From Rhizopus arrhizus (Eukaryota; Mucoromycota; Mucoromycetes; Mucorales; Rhizopodaceae), in NCBI GenBank assembly GCA_024220505.1, contig JAKZZE010000001.1, positions 3,038,001-3,102,000 of the forward strand: DNA of 64,000 nucleotides, given 5' to 3'. The notes beneath the pieces were generated by a model, which saw only the letters and a program-made list of their open reading frames with translations, was not told where the DNA came from and did not search any database. Within the stretch, counting starts at the first letter, position 1; each line of letters begins with the position of its first letter. Positions 9,333 through 21,602 of this stretch are shown in pieces. A program made the translations under genes and the position numbers.

Positions 9333-11584
9333 ATGTTGGTTGAAAATAAAAATAATGATACGTTGACTTTAATTGAAAAAGACCAAAATGAATTTAATTT
9401 TAATAATGAAAAAACAAAAGGTGCACTGAGTAGTCATCCATATTAATAGTTTATTAATACTTTTATTAAGAAAGTGAATACTTTACGGATACAACAAGTA
9501 GTTCATCATCAACAACAACGGATGATAATAATTATTTTGATAAACCATCAAGAAGCAATCTATCAGAAGATACCATTATATTATCACCACCGAGTATAAC
9601 CATAAAAAATGAGGATCAGGAGCAAATAATATCTCCTGCAGATCAAAAGTCTTGTAGTTTAGAAGATACCAGTAATACAGATATATCAGTCAGTAGTGCT
9701 CATTATGGAAATAGCCCAGATAACCAACACTCTTCATCATCACCAAGAGAAAGCATAGACAACGTATCCACTATCTCTAACAACTCTGCTACGCGTTCTA
9801 TCTTCACTTCCTTTTGGTCACCTTTTCGATCCGCCTCTACATCTAGCATTTCACCTGCCTCATCCAGACGACCTTCCAAGCAACATTCTGCGCCTATTAT
9901 ACCAGCTGCCAATAGGCCCTCAGCTTCATTTGCAGCAAGACAACAAAAATCAACAAGGCCCATGAGTATCATTTCACCTTTACCTGGATTTCAAGAACAG
10001 TTATTGGCACAGATGGAACAATTGAATATGGAAAATAACAATGACCCTAGATCGAAAGCAAACAAGCTTTTAAAAAAGCAGTCTATTCGATACAGCCTTG
10101 TTGCTCAAAACAAAGGGAAATCTGATGATTACGATTGGGGTAATAAGAATATGACAGAATGTGTTGTAAAAGAGATTAATCGCAGTATAGACTTTTGGGC
10201 AGGCATGATGTGTGATTATGATAATTTGAATAGACTCAGTAAGGATTTGATTCATCATGTTCGCTTTGGTATCCCACCTTCTATTCGTGGCATGGCATGG
10301 CAACTGATATCAAGAGCCAAGAATGAAGAGCTCGTTCGTACTTATATCCAATTATTAAAAGTACCGAGTCCCTATGATAAGATGATACAGAGGGATTTAG
10401 CAAGAACCTTTCCAGGACACAATTATTTCAAAAAAAGCGACGGACAAGGGCAAGAAGGACTTTATAATGTCGTCCGAGCTTATAGTGTGTACGATAAAGA
10501 TGTAGGCTATTGTCAAGGTTTAGCCTTTATAGTAGGGCCTATGCTACTCAATGTAAGACAATCAAATCTCTCTCTTTCTTGAATTACTTACATTGATTAG
10601 ATGCCGGATGAAGAAGCGTTTTGTTTGCTTGTCAAGTTGATGAACAAATATGGTCTCAGAGGTCATTTTACACCTGAAATGGATGGACTTCAACTACGGC
10701 TCTATCAATTTGATGCACTTGTTCAAGAATTTTTGCCTCATGTTGCTCGTCACTTAAACCAACAAGGGATTAATTCAACCATGTATGCCTCTCAGTGGTT
10801 TATGACCTTGTTTGCTTACAAATTTCCATTGAACCTAGTTTTCCGTATTTATGATGTTATGTTTACCGAAGGCATAAGCACCATCTTTAAATTTGCTATT
10901 GCACTCCTAAAAAGAAATCAAACACATATCCTTGGACTTGAATTTGAACACTTATTGGATTTTCTAAAGAATGGATTATTTAAAGAATACAAGGTAAAAA
11001 TCCTACATCTTAACATGATTCATTCGAATCTGATAATTATTGCTATATAGGATGACGATAGACGATTTGTGAGTGATGCTTGTGAATTAGATATTCCGCT
11101 AAAACGACTTGGTTTACTTGAAAAAGAACATAAAGCTCAACTTCAAAAGGAAGCAGCTGAAGCAAGCATGATTGAAGAATTGCAAAAGACAAATGCAGAA
11201 TTGAAGAAGCAATTTAGTGAGCTTGAAAACAAGACAAACAAACTAAAACAAGAGCATAAAGACATCCGCACTCAATTGCAAGAGACACTACATCAGTTAA
11301 ATATACTAAGAGACGAAGGAGTCTCACTCACCTCAGTCGTTCAGTCACTTGAACAATCCGTGTCGACGCTGCCCAAAACTATTGAAACCAAAAGCAATCC
11401 AGAATTCGAAGCACTTTGCTCTGAAAACGCTAATTTGATTGGCAAGAATTCGTCTTTGGAAGATCAATTGCAAAAGGCAGAAACAACACTGATTGATATG
11501 AAGATGCGTTATGCCCAAAGCGAAAATGAAAAGGAATCATTACATAAAAGACTGTATGAATTAAAAAAACTAATAAGTTATTGA
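9333..11584 (+). CDS. TBC-domain Rab GTPase-activating protein (Gyp5/EVI5 type)
   Basis: Accelerates GTP hydrolysis by Rab GTPases, so acts in vesicle traffic. Exons 9333-9429, 9471-10552, 10601-10993 and 11051-11584 give 701 residues in consistent phase. The N-terminal 230 residues are Ser/Asn/Thr-rich and probably disordered. The TBC domain runs from about residue 270 to 520. It contains GIPPSIRGMAWQLI, the arginine finger in IQRDLARTF (about residue 338) and the glutamine finger in GYCQG (about 378), so both catalytic fingers are present. A long coiled coil rich in Lys/Glu/Leu fills residues 545-700, as in Gyp5/Gyl1 and EVI5. ATG at 9333 follows a pyrimidine-rich leader. The donor of intron 1 (GTAGTC) is the best in-frame choice; GTGCAC at 9421 also keeps phase. 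Confidence 0.88.
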
Positions 11585-12569
11585 TAATAAAAATAAAAAA
11601 AAACACATTTTAATTTATTCTTTTTTGTGCATGCAAAAACAAGTTTTCACTCGAGGTTTCAGACGCCCTAAACCAAAAAGACGCCTAACGCATTAATTTT
11701 GTACTCTTTTAAGGGAGGTCCATTTAAAGTTTTATTTATCGTTCTTCATCGCATGAAGATTGAAAGAAGGAGAAGGAGAAGGACAGATGCTAACGCGACT
11801 AAAAAAAAGTACGCTTGATCTTTCTTTCCTGATATAGAGATCCTTGAGCACGTAAGGTCAACAGATAGTCTGACTTTGTTCTCTTAGGTTATAAGAATGC
11901 TCTCTCTCTTTCTCTCTCCCTCTCTCTCTCTCTTTTTTAATAACCACTTTAATGTAAAGTTTAAGCAAATATACCGCAATCAAAGGACTTGAATGGGAGA
12001 AAATAAGTAAATCGCATCTAGGAAAGGCCTATAAATATGTAAAAGCAAATTTAATATAAGTGCATGTCTTTACTTTTGTGTGCCTTTTTTTTTCTCCTCT
12101 TTTTCCCTTCAAAAAAAAAATACTTTTATGTAAAAACACAAAAATAGATCCCTTCTCTCCTTTTAAGGGTCCATCTTTTACACTCTTATGTTTGATTGCA
12201 TTGATCCATGATTTGACTCAAATTTGGTGGATTATTAAGTTGAGCATGAAATCGCGTACATTGGACATCAAATACGTACATGAGCATTCCCTTTCATTTG
12301 CTTCATGACTACTTTAATATGCAGAAAATTTATTTAATATTTTTTCAAAATACATTCAAACCAAACTGTTTCAAAAGAAATAACATAAAAAAAGGAGAAA
12401 AGAATACAGATATTTTTAGGAGAGAACAAGCGAGCGATGTTCAAGTAAAACACGTGGGCAGGATTGGACACAGAGAGAAATCAAGCGAGTATCGTGTTTG
12501 TCCAAGTTGTCTGTGCATTATATTGAAATAGAACGCATATATTATTAAGGAATTGATCTCTCTCTCTCT

Positions 12570-12609
<40 letters not shown>

Positions 12610-12665
12610 CTTCTTCTTCTTTTTCTCTCTCTTTAACTCATCATCATTACACTCCTTCAATAAAA
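11585..12665. other. Intergenic with CT microsatellite and long T tract
   Basis: No credible gene. A CT-rich microsatellite lies at about 11897-11937. A second CT run at 12557-12572 passes into roughly 36 consecutive T residues, then TTC repeats and more CT (to about 12633). These pyrimidine tracts precede the small CXXC gene and may be its promoter or leader. Confidence 0.55.
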
Positions 12666-12917
12666 ATGAATTACTTTCCTTCACCACCACCTTCACCCAC
12701 AACTACTATGAATATAGCTTCAACTCAAGCCTTTTGTGGCACTTGCAGTAAATTATTAGCATCAAATAATTGGTATTGCTCAGACTGCCATGTTAAATGC
12801 AAAATATGTAATCGATTTTTAACTCATCATTATGAACAATGCACTCGTTGTTGGGTATTCGATCATTCAAACCAGCGTTATGTTCGTAAATCGAACTCAA
12901 AAGGTCATTTTTTATAA
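12666..12917 (+). CDS. Small cysteine-rich protein with four CXXC pairs
   Basis: Single-exon frame of 83 residues that I do not recognise. After a Pro/Ser/Thr-rich start it has CGTC, CSDC, CKIC and CTRC pairs plus HH and H residues between the last two (CKICNRFLTHHYEQCTRC). This spacing suggests one or two small zinc-binding modules of ribbon or treble-clef type. Cys content far above chance, a strong pyrimidine leader and a good start context (AAAAATGAA) argue that it is real. A second in-frame ATG at 12708 would remove only the Pro-rich part. Function unknown; a zinc-dependent protein- or nucleic-acid-binding role is inference. Confidence 0.6.
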   Translation: MNYFPSPPPSPTTTMNIASTQAFCGTCSKLLASNNWYCSDCHVKCKICNRFLTHHYEQCTRCWVFDHSNQRYVRKSNSKGHFL

Positions 12918-13338
12918 TAAAAAGAAGAGAAAAAAAAAAAAGAAAAAAAAAAGTGCATATATTAAATTTTGTTTTCTTTTTCTTCTTACTCTGATTTTAC
13001 TTTGTTTTATCTTTCTTCTTTGTAGCAGTGATAGTTGTATACTTGTATAAAAAGAGGATAGAAGAAAAATGAGAAGAAAAATAGATAGAAAGAGAGAGAG
13101 GTTGTATATATAAGTGTATTTGTGTGTACGTGTGTAAGTAAAAAGAAAAAAAAAAGGGGGGGGGGGAGGTAAGAGGGGAGGAGGGATTAGGTTGAAATCA
13201 TGGAAGCGAATCTTTTTTTTCATATTTTGTAATAATAATAATAAATTTTTTTAGTGTGTGAGAGTGAATATATGTGTAAGTGTGTGCTTGTGTATGTATA
13301 AAGAAGATGTTATATACGGGAATATAGGAAAACAAATA
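12918..13338. other. Low-complexity 3' flanks of convergent genes
   Basis: A/G-rich runs (12925-12953, 13139-13180 with a G10 stretch) and GT-rich words such as TGTGTGTACGTGTGTAAG at about 13118-13137 and 13253-13300. The region separates the ends of the CXXC gene and the LisH/WD40 gene, so GT-rich parts could act in 3'-end formation. No gene seen. Confidence 0.5.
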
Positions 13339-16300
13339 TTAAATAGACCAGAGCATCAAGTTTTTTTCTTTTTGATGGTGACTTGCTGATGCAACCACTG
13401 TTTGTCCTCCAATTGAGCAGCATGCAATGTTAACAACCATACCAGATTGTGATCCTGCTTTCTTTGGTTGTGACCCTGCTACTCCACATTGCCAAATAAA
13501 GATATCTTGGTATCCTCCATACAATATACGCAACTTTTCACTACCTCCATTCACAAAGGCACATCCAGATATCTTGCTTTGTGGAATATGGCTCATCACA
13601 CATTTCCAATGTGCCGTATCATACACACATATCTTGTCTTCAGAGGATGCTACCAAGAAATTTCCATCCGCAGACCAGTCAAATGAACAAATATTCTTAC
13701 CATGGTCAGTTGTGATCGTACGAATCGCATTATCTCCATTATTGTTCTTGGTAATATCAATAATATAAATTTGATTTCCAACCGCACAAGCAAGAACAGT
13801 AACTGTTCTTGGATGGAAACGCATTGGATTGGGTGAAAATCCTGACTTGGATTGTGTCTATATATTTGATATAAATACATATAGTCCATTCTGTGTGATT
13901 AATACTTACCATCTTAAGTGATTTCTCACAATTCGACGATTTCAGATTCCATACTTTCAATTCACCTTCTGCGTCAAGTGAACAGATAGTATCTGGTCTA
14001 TCAGGTGCAAAATCAACAGCTGTCACTTGTGCTCGACAGTCTAATTTAACCAAATGCTTCGGTGAACTATCTCCATTCACTGATATAGCTGATCCAACAT
14101 CCCAAATACGCAATGTTTTATCATAGGAAGAGGTAGCAATCAAGTTACGATTGTCCGCACTCCATCTGGCACAAGTAATATTAGCTGAGTGTCCATCAAG
14201 TTTATACAGCATCTTCTTCTCTTGGACACTCCAAATCATCACGTTTCTATCATGTCCTGCGCTAGCCAACAATTGTCCATCGACAGAAAAAGATACAGTC
14301 GATACTTTGTTGGTATGTCCTGATAAATCCGCATAGGGCTGCAAATGACTGTTAGAGGCAGCATTATTGCCCCCACCTGTACCCGCAGGTACATTCACAC
14401 CACTATCCAAATCAATGCCGCCTCCCATACTGGCTAAAAATCCTCCACCGAATGGGTCAAGCTCACCTCCATCACCCGCCATCAATAAATTCTGATCGGC
14501 ATTTTCATCGGTAGACGCAAACATTTCACCAAAGTCGCCTGTATCACCCATCATGAATCGCTCTAGATCAAATGAGATAACGCTATTATTAGGTGGTGGT
14601 GGTGGTTGTTGCTGTTGCTGCTGTTGATGCATAGGTGATTCAAGGTTTGAGGGAGATCCTATATCAGTTGGGTTCCAAGCCATACGCTGAGTATTGGCTT
14701 GCTGAACGACCTGCTGTGGTGTCTGCTGGGGCGTTTTTTGCTGGTTTAAGGCATTCCTGTTCATTTGAGGTGATTGACTTGCCTTGATTTGTTGCTGCTG
14801 ATCAAAACGTTGCTGCTGTTGCAGTCTTTGTTGCATGGCTAGATCTTGCTGGTTCATGAGATGTGGGCTTATGGTATGTGGCATTTGTGGAGAAGCCTGA
14901 GGTTGAGATACATCATCTGTCCTTTGTCTTTTTTGGGGCGGTGGTTGGTGTACAAAATGCTGTTGATGCTGTTGAGCTTGTGCCTGAGCTTGAGCTTGCT
15001 GTTGCTGTTGTAAGGCATGAGATACTTGACGACGCTGATATAAAGCCACAGCATGGTTCATTTTTTTTTCTCCTTCAGGGGAACCAGTTGTATTATTATT
15101 TCCTGGATTAGGACTTCCTACAGCAGTAGGCGGTGTTTGAGGGCCTTGTGAACCATTGCTATTGTTCATATTTTGCTGTTGCTGCTGTTGCTGCTGTTGC
15201 TGCTGTTGGTGTTGTTGTTGCATCATACGCTGTTGACGATTCATCAATGCAGCACGTTGCTGTTGCTGCATTATCATCTACAGTATATGGATGTTTAATA
15301 CAAATGCATAAAGGAAAGAAAAAAGCCTGTATATACACATTTTTTACTTTATATTTTTTTTACCTGCTGCTGCTGCTGGGGTGTTAACCCTCCAGGAGGC
15401 ATTTGGCCTTTATTCATCATTTGCTGTGCAATCATAAAGTTCACTAAACCACATAGGCAATAAATAAATAATAGGGCTTGATTTTATTTAACAGTCAAAT
15501 AGGTTACCATCGCCATTAAAGGCACCATTCATTATATTAGGGTTCTGCATATTACCAACAAGCCCCATTTGTGCTCCCGGCCCAATTACACCAGGTATAC
15601 CTGCTGCAGCAGGATTCATATGTTGTCGTGGTTGTCCATTCACTATACAAAGTCGAATTAATTATTCCTCTTTTTTCATATCTTTTTTTTTATTATTATT
15701 ATTTACTCCCAGGTCCCATCATACGCTGATTAGGATCTACTTGAGGGCTCTGTCCCATCGGATGATGTTGCTGAGGTAATTGAGCTTCTTGTCTTTGAGG
15801 TGGCATTTGACTCATAGGTGATTGGCCTTGTTGTTGTTGTAGTTGATGCTGCTGCAGCATAGCTTGTTGTTGTTGCTGCTGTTGCTGTTGCATGAAGGCC
15901 TGTTGCTGCATATGAATTCTTGCTTGCTGATTACCAACCAATATACCGCTAAATAAATTAATTAGCTTATTTTGTTTAAAAAAAAAATAATAATAAAAAA
16001 CTTTACGGATTAGCTCTTATTGCATTTTGTTGTTGAAAAGTGATTCTTCTCATTTGCATAGTAACGTTATTCTATAATGTATCATCAGTACCCAGCATAA
16101 ATTTATATATGCAATACAACTCACCTTTTCCTCTACAGTCCAAGTGCTTTGATCACGTCCTGTTAAACCACAAGCATTTATAGCGGCAGTAAAAATGGCA
16201 TTATACTGAGGATTTCTCATCATATGCTGCGGTGGTAATTGTTGTGTAGCCATTGGAGAATTCATCATGGCTTCATTCACATGAGGTGTCTGCGGTTGTG

Positions 16301-17075
16301 GTTGTTGAGGTATGGCTTCAGGCCCTCTTTGTAATTGTGGTGGTGGTGAAAATGAAGGGGAAGCAGTATGTCTGAGTGACATATTGTTTTGTTGAGGTAA
16401 ACTTGCTGTCATACTCTGAGGTGTGTTTACTATATTATTGTTCGCAGGAGGTGCCATAGGGCCGTTGTTAGGCAAGGATGCGGGACTACTCGATGGAGAT
16501 GGACGTGAATCACGCACTTCTTGTTGTGATTGTTGTTGAGGGGATATTTGCGCTTCAGAAGGTCTGCGTTGAGAAGTCTGATGTAAACTGAAGGATCTTG
16601 CCTGTTGTAATGCTTCTTCTCTTTTTGCTCTCAAATAATCATGATACTGCAATTTTTTATTTAAAAAATCATCAGTTTTTTAAATCCATATTCCCCTACA
16701 TTTTATAACCCTTACCTCGTCATTGGTATTAGCTTCTTTACTAGCCATAGCTTCCTTGTTTTTAGCATAATAAACATCCCAAAATACACTCCACCAATCA
16801 GATAAAGAAACGTCGATAGGAGGAGGTTGATCGATATTAATACTGGCTTCCGAAGAAAACGCTCTTGCAGCTTGGTGATACTTTTGTCTTTTAAAATAAT
16901 CGTAAATGTACAAATGCAAAAGATCTGTTGACCTAATATCTAAATTTCGCCCGTTTTGTCTATTGTATTCAATTAACAAGAGATGTCTCGTTTTCTCTCT
17001 CTTCCCTTTTGTGTGTGCAATTATTAATAATTCTTACCCTTCCCATGTGCTTCTCCTATTTTGCGACTGAGCCAT
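13339..17075 (-). CDS. LisH / poly-Q / WD40 protein, LEUNIG-like transcriptional co-repressor
   Basis: Nine exons on the minus strand: 17075-17038, 17001-16716, 16646-16125, 16071-16007, 15948-15707, 15642-15508, 15443-15364, 15277-13910, 13857-13339. They join in phase to 1084 residues. A LisH motif (TDLLHLYIYDYFKRQKYHQA, about residues 38-57) is followed by SEASINIDQPPP and WWSVFWDVYYAK, the LUFS/Flo8-type extension. The middle is Gln-rich with CAG/CAA runs. From about residue 777 WD40 blades follow (SFSVDGQLLASAGHDRNVMI; WSADNRNLIATSSYDKTL). This order matches plant LEUNIG and fungal Flo8/Som1-related regulators, which bring co-repressor complexes to promoters in the nucleus. Exon 1 and the 36-nt first intron are the least certain parts. 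Confidence 0.88.
14600..15265 (-). repeat. CAG/CAA trinucleotide runs encoding poly-Gln
   Basis: On the minus strand mixed CAG/CAA repeats encode Gln tracts of the LisH/WD40 protein, the longest at about 15175-15212; another lies at 15865-15895. Codon mixing (CAG with CAA) is expected to slow slippage. Read on the plus strand they give Ala/Val/Leu runs that are not genes. Confidence 0.8.
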
Positions 17076-19761
17076 TTTTCAAATTAAAAAAGGTATTAAA
17101 GTTGAACTATAAAAAAACAATAAAAAAGTTAAAGTTGGATTTTTTTTCTCACAAGCTAAAAAAAAGGGGGGAGGGCGAATTCTTATCAAAAATATTTGCA
17201 AGATTAAAAAAAGAAAACTAACCTTGAAACTTCTTTTTTTCTTTAGAAAAGAAAAAGAGATAAAAACCAAGAAAAAGGAGAAAAGGAGAAAAAAGAAAAA
17301 AAAAAAAAAAAAAGTAAGAGAGAATAGAGTGCGAGAGAGAAAAAGCAAGAGACAAAAGATACTTGCAACCATTCGTTCATTCGAATCACCACTAACAAGA
17401 TGACGTAGTGATAATTTTAGGGTCCGAGCGTCAAACTGAGGATGTACATTAAATCTACATTGTTGGTGCGCAACAACTATCCATAGTTTGAGGGCCAATT
17501 TAATGCTACATTACTTGTAAAGATTTATTAGAAGCCCTTGTTGTTGATTATAAACTTGATCTGCAAATATACCGTAAGAAATTTGAGTTTTACTGCAAAG
17601 GAGTTAAGCATTTTAAAGAGCGCGAAAGAGAGTGAGATAAATTGAAAAAAACAATTGATGGTGAGATCAGAGTGCATGACTAGGCGGGTTACCTTACTTA
17701 AAAAAAATGGCTTATAGCTTATGAACGCTTCTACATGATATTCGTACATGTTAATTCAGATTTGAGACTAGTGTCTGATGAGCTCCAATACAAATCATAC
17801 CGCGATTTAACTTAAACATTACCTTGTCGATTTTTATTAGCCTAATGAGCACTTCAGTAAGGTTTCTATAGGATTTCTATGTAACATATAATGTCGTGAT
17901 AATAAAAAGGCGGCTGCATTTTAATGTTTAAATCTGACATACTAAAAAAAGCGTGAGTTCACGCTATTCGCATCAATTGTCCGATTCTTAATTTTCGAAT
18001 TAAAAGCGGCATGTTCTTTTGTAGTTGAATCAGAGTTTTTCTCCGGGCTGCATTCAGGGATTTAAGAGGATGAGAATGACTGCTGGAGTTGATGTTCTAT
18101 TGGTGTTAATATAAAGCAAGAAAATAGTGATATAGGTCACTGTGATACCCTATTAGACTTTCTTTCCTGTTGGTCTTTTATAGTTGCGTTTTGCAGCCTA
18201 TCATTATATATTGTGTCAGTTTTTTTTTAAAAGTATTAATGCTCTACACCCAAAAATTATATACTTCAAATAGCTATTTTTAATAGTAAAATTACTGTTC
18301 TATAAAAGACCGCGTATTGATATAGTAAAAGCAAATCGACGGGTAAAGGGAATACAAAATCATCTCTTTAAGTACTATTCAAATCTTTATAGATAGATTA
18401 CCATTATGATTAACTGATTCTAAATATTTTATGTCGATGAAAAGGAGTCAAAATGAAGAGATTTTTAAGTTTGGAAAGAAATCTTCTTTTGGTGCTGTTG
18501 AGCATTTGTTGATCTTTATAGAGACAAATCAATTACCATAAATACATTTATCAATTACATATGCCTATAGGTACTTTAGGATTCAATGAATATCATTGTC
18601 TTTTGAAGAAGTAATAGCCATATTTACGCGTCTATCTACAATTGCTTTCATCGATGGAAGGTACAATAGAAGCATCAAGCTTGTTTGGCATCTTCTTTAC
18701 ATCATTATGCTTTGAGCACTTGTCAGAATGAGCGATATGATAGGCATACCCTTCAGACTTACCCAAGTGACGATGGAATAGCTGTACAAACAAAACTCAA
18801 TCGGTGTGAAATCAATTATATAGAGCTTCCTGATTGCATCGGATATAAAAAATTAGCGTGAACGAATTCTTATGAATCTGTGTTCTTATAAACAATTTGA
18901 AAATGCGGACAGTATCTTTTAGAGATGTCCCGTTTTACGAACAAATAGATCTATTTTTTAAAGAAGTTTTATTCAGAGACCTTTGTTGCAGATATATTAG
19001 GCATTATCAAAGTTCACTCCTTCCATCAATTACAGAGCTACAGCAATTCTAACTTGAAGGGTTCATCTTCATTCAAAAACAAGACTGGTACTATTATCCC
19101 TCGACTGATCAAAATTAAAATCTTTTGTTTTATGAATGGGCAATAGTAAATCAACGAATTGGCTTATTCAACTCTTTATGGCTATACCTGAAGCAATACA
19201 ACTTGTCTTTTAGTATCATACTAGAATAGACAATGCCTTAAATACTTGTAAGCTTCAACACTTGCTTAAATTATTCGTTGTTTATTTCTATTTCACTTAT
19301 TGACTTGCATTTCTTTATCTTGTTATTCCTTGTAGAGTGAAGCTTTTTTTAATAATTTTATTGCTGCTATCGGAACTAATCAAAAAGGAACGAATAGAGC
19401 TACAAAAATCAAATATGAGATATGGGTTAGCTTATAATAAATCAATTCGTGTAAAGCCTACTCTTGATAATTACAATCCATTCCAAATCTGTATAGTTTG
19501 TTTTCATAAATCCTGTCTGTCAAGAGCGTAGAGCATATTTTCCATTCAACGTAATTCCTGTGGCTGCCTAATGATATCTTTTCAAGTTGTGAGCATTAAA
19601 AAGAATATTTAAATTATATAAAATAACATGCAGCATCGGTAGAATTTAATACGATTATATTATTAATATGAAAGAGAGGTTACTATTGATTGGAGATTAT
19701 GGTGTCGCTTATGTCACTTCTTTTTTATAAGACCCATACTTGACTTTAAGTTGCAACTAGG

Positions 19762-19804
<43 letters not shown>

Positions 19805-20082
19805 AAGTGGATCTATATAATCTTGATTTCTTCAAATAATCCAATCGGTTGTTTGTATAAATTGAATTCGCTGTACAAATAATGATAGGACCTATGTGTT
19901 TTATTTTATGTTCACGTTATATCAACTGGGTTTATTTCTTTTTAAGGTTTGAAACCGTAATAAAGTTTTATAAGAAATATGTTTATAAAAAAATGCTTTT
20001 TGAACGGAATCCATTATTATATTAAGATTACTTTATTATTGGAAAAAAAAAAGAGCTGCTATTAAACTGATGCAATTTAAAT
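17076..20082. other. 3-kb region without recognisable genes
   Basis: AT-rich. Contains an A/G-rich stretch (17205-17345) that is the probable promoter of the minus-strand LisH/WD40 gene, and a T40 homopolymer at 19763-19802. I found no frame longer than about 65 codons with a protein-like composition, no tRNA arms and no clear element ends. It may be decayed repeat sequence. Confidence 0.5.
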
Positions 20083-20540
20083 TTAAGCAAGCAAAGCAAC
20101 AAAGGAAGCAGCAAAGAGAGCAACCAAAAGAGCTACTTGAGGAATTGCATTGTCAACCATTAAAGTGCTGGCACCGCTTGTAGTTCCAGTCTGAGAGCTG
20201 GTAGCGGAGGCGATACTGCTTGCCAAAGAACTTGTAATACTGGAAATACCAGAAGATGAAGCGGAGGACATAGCAGAGCTAGATAAGCTGCTAGCAGAAC
20301 TAGTAGCTGAACTAGACATTTCACTTGATTGGGAAGGCATTACTCTATTTTACATTAGTTGAAGCTCTTAAATTAAGAGCTTTACAATTACCTGGAAGTG
20401 ATCGAAGAGAGAACAGAGCCAATGTTTCCTAAATACAATAATGTTGACAACTAATCGTAATATCCTCTTCAAAAGGCTTTACCTTGAGCGCTGACTAAAC
20501 CAAGGATGGCAGCAAAGATGATTAAGATTTTAAAGTTCAT
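20083..20540 (-). CDS. Ser-rich GPI-anchored cell-surface protein
   Basis: Exons 20540-20483, 20428-20392 and 20344-20083 give 118 residues in phase. The N-terminus is a clear signal peptide (MNFKILIIFAAILGLVSAQ). The middle is about 60% Ser/Ala/Thr. The C-terminus is hydrophobic (PQVALLVALFAASFVALLA) after a small-residue region, the pattern of a GPI-attachment signal. It is probably exported, heavily O-glycosylated and held at the plasma membrane or wall. No enzymatic domain is visible. Intron 2 contains a perfect 10-bp inverted repeat around one base (20362-20382). Family membership beyond Ser-rich GPI protein cannot be told from sequence alone. Confidence 0.82.
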
Positions 20541-21602
20541 ATTATAGTCGAAAAAAAAAGTTGATTATCCTATCATCTGGCAATTTTTCATCTTTCTTTT
20601 ATATTCTAAATGAATGCTTTGGGTTTCAGTTTATTTGCATGAATATTTCATTTTGATCAAAGCTTAATGTATAAAAACCCTAGTTGGATCTATCAAGAGA
20701 AACATTGCTTAATAAGGTAAATAGCTAAAAGCAATTTAGTACGGAGACCTTTGAGCAAATGAGATGATTTTTATTCAGGCTCTCTTCTACTACTTTTTCA
20801 GTATGTCACTTGTACATATACTTTTAGAAAAAATCGATAGTTCCATATTTAAATGAGAAGAGTAACTTTAAACTTGATCTGTTTTTGTCTTAAAAACCAT
20901 AACCTTTTTTGTTTATTCTCAAGACAAATGTGTAGACAAGACATGAAAAAAAGTATTATAAAAATAATGAGCCGAGAATGATTAATCTCATTTGTTGGGG
21001 GATGGGAAATAAATGACATATTAATCATCTTTATGATAAACTTGAGCATGTCATTTTTGAATCAAGTAATCCTTTTTTTGTATAATCTTCATTCGTTCCG
21101 TACTCGCCTTGTTGAAAAGGGAAACAGCAGGGCGCGTGTATGCGAAACATACTAGGCTATCATATATCTGCTTTTTATCTTTGTTACTTTATAACTTGTA
21201 GCAGGGGGTACTATTATTATGACTTTCCTTCAAAGCTACTCTGAAACCCGATAAAAAAAAAAACCAAGTGAAACCCTTTCTTTATCGCCAAGAATAAATT
21301 CCGTCATTTTTATAAAATGTTCTTCAAAAAAGTATACAATGCCAGGAAAGTGTTCTAGTCTAAGCCGTGAGTTGAACATGTTGATTCCTTCTACTTTTCT
21401 GTTACTTTTATTTTTGCTGAATAGTGGTACTTGTGACTCGATAAAAAAAAAAAGAAAATGCAAGATCAGTTAAATTGAAAATATACTTTAAGCTCACGAT
21501 ATGCAAAAATACCGATACAATGTCTCGGATTGTTTGATATGGGTTCTTTCCATCCAATGATTAAGGTCAATTTGCATCTACTTAACTTTATTTAATTATT
21601 AT
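20541..21602. other. Intergenic, no recognisable gene
   Basis: Contains the promoter of the GPI protein gene at its left end. Elsewhere I see AT-rich sequence with A-runs and no supported frame, RNA gene or element end. Confidence 0.5.

Noticed and set aside
15133..15387. Ala/Val-rich plus-strand frame
   Set aside because: Produced by reading the poly-Gln CAG/CAA repeats of the LisH/WD40 gene on the opposite strand.
17100..20082. Hidden gene or element in the 3-kb gap
   Set aside because: Tried both strands around 18400-18850; short protein-like stretches are broken by stops with no recognisable motif.
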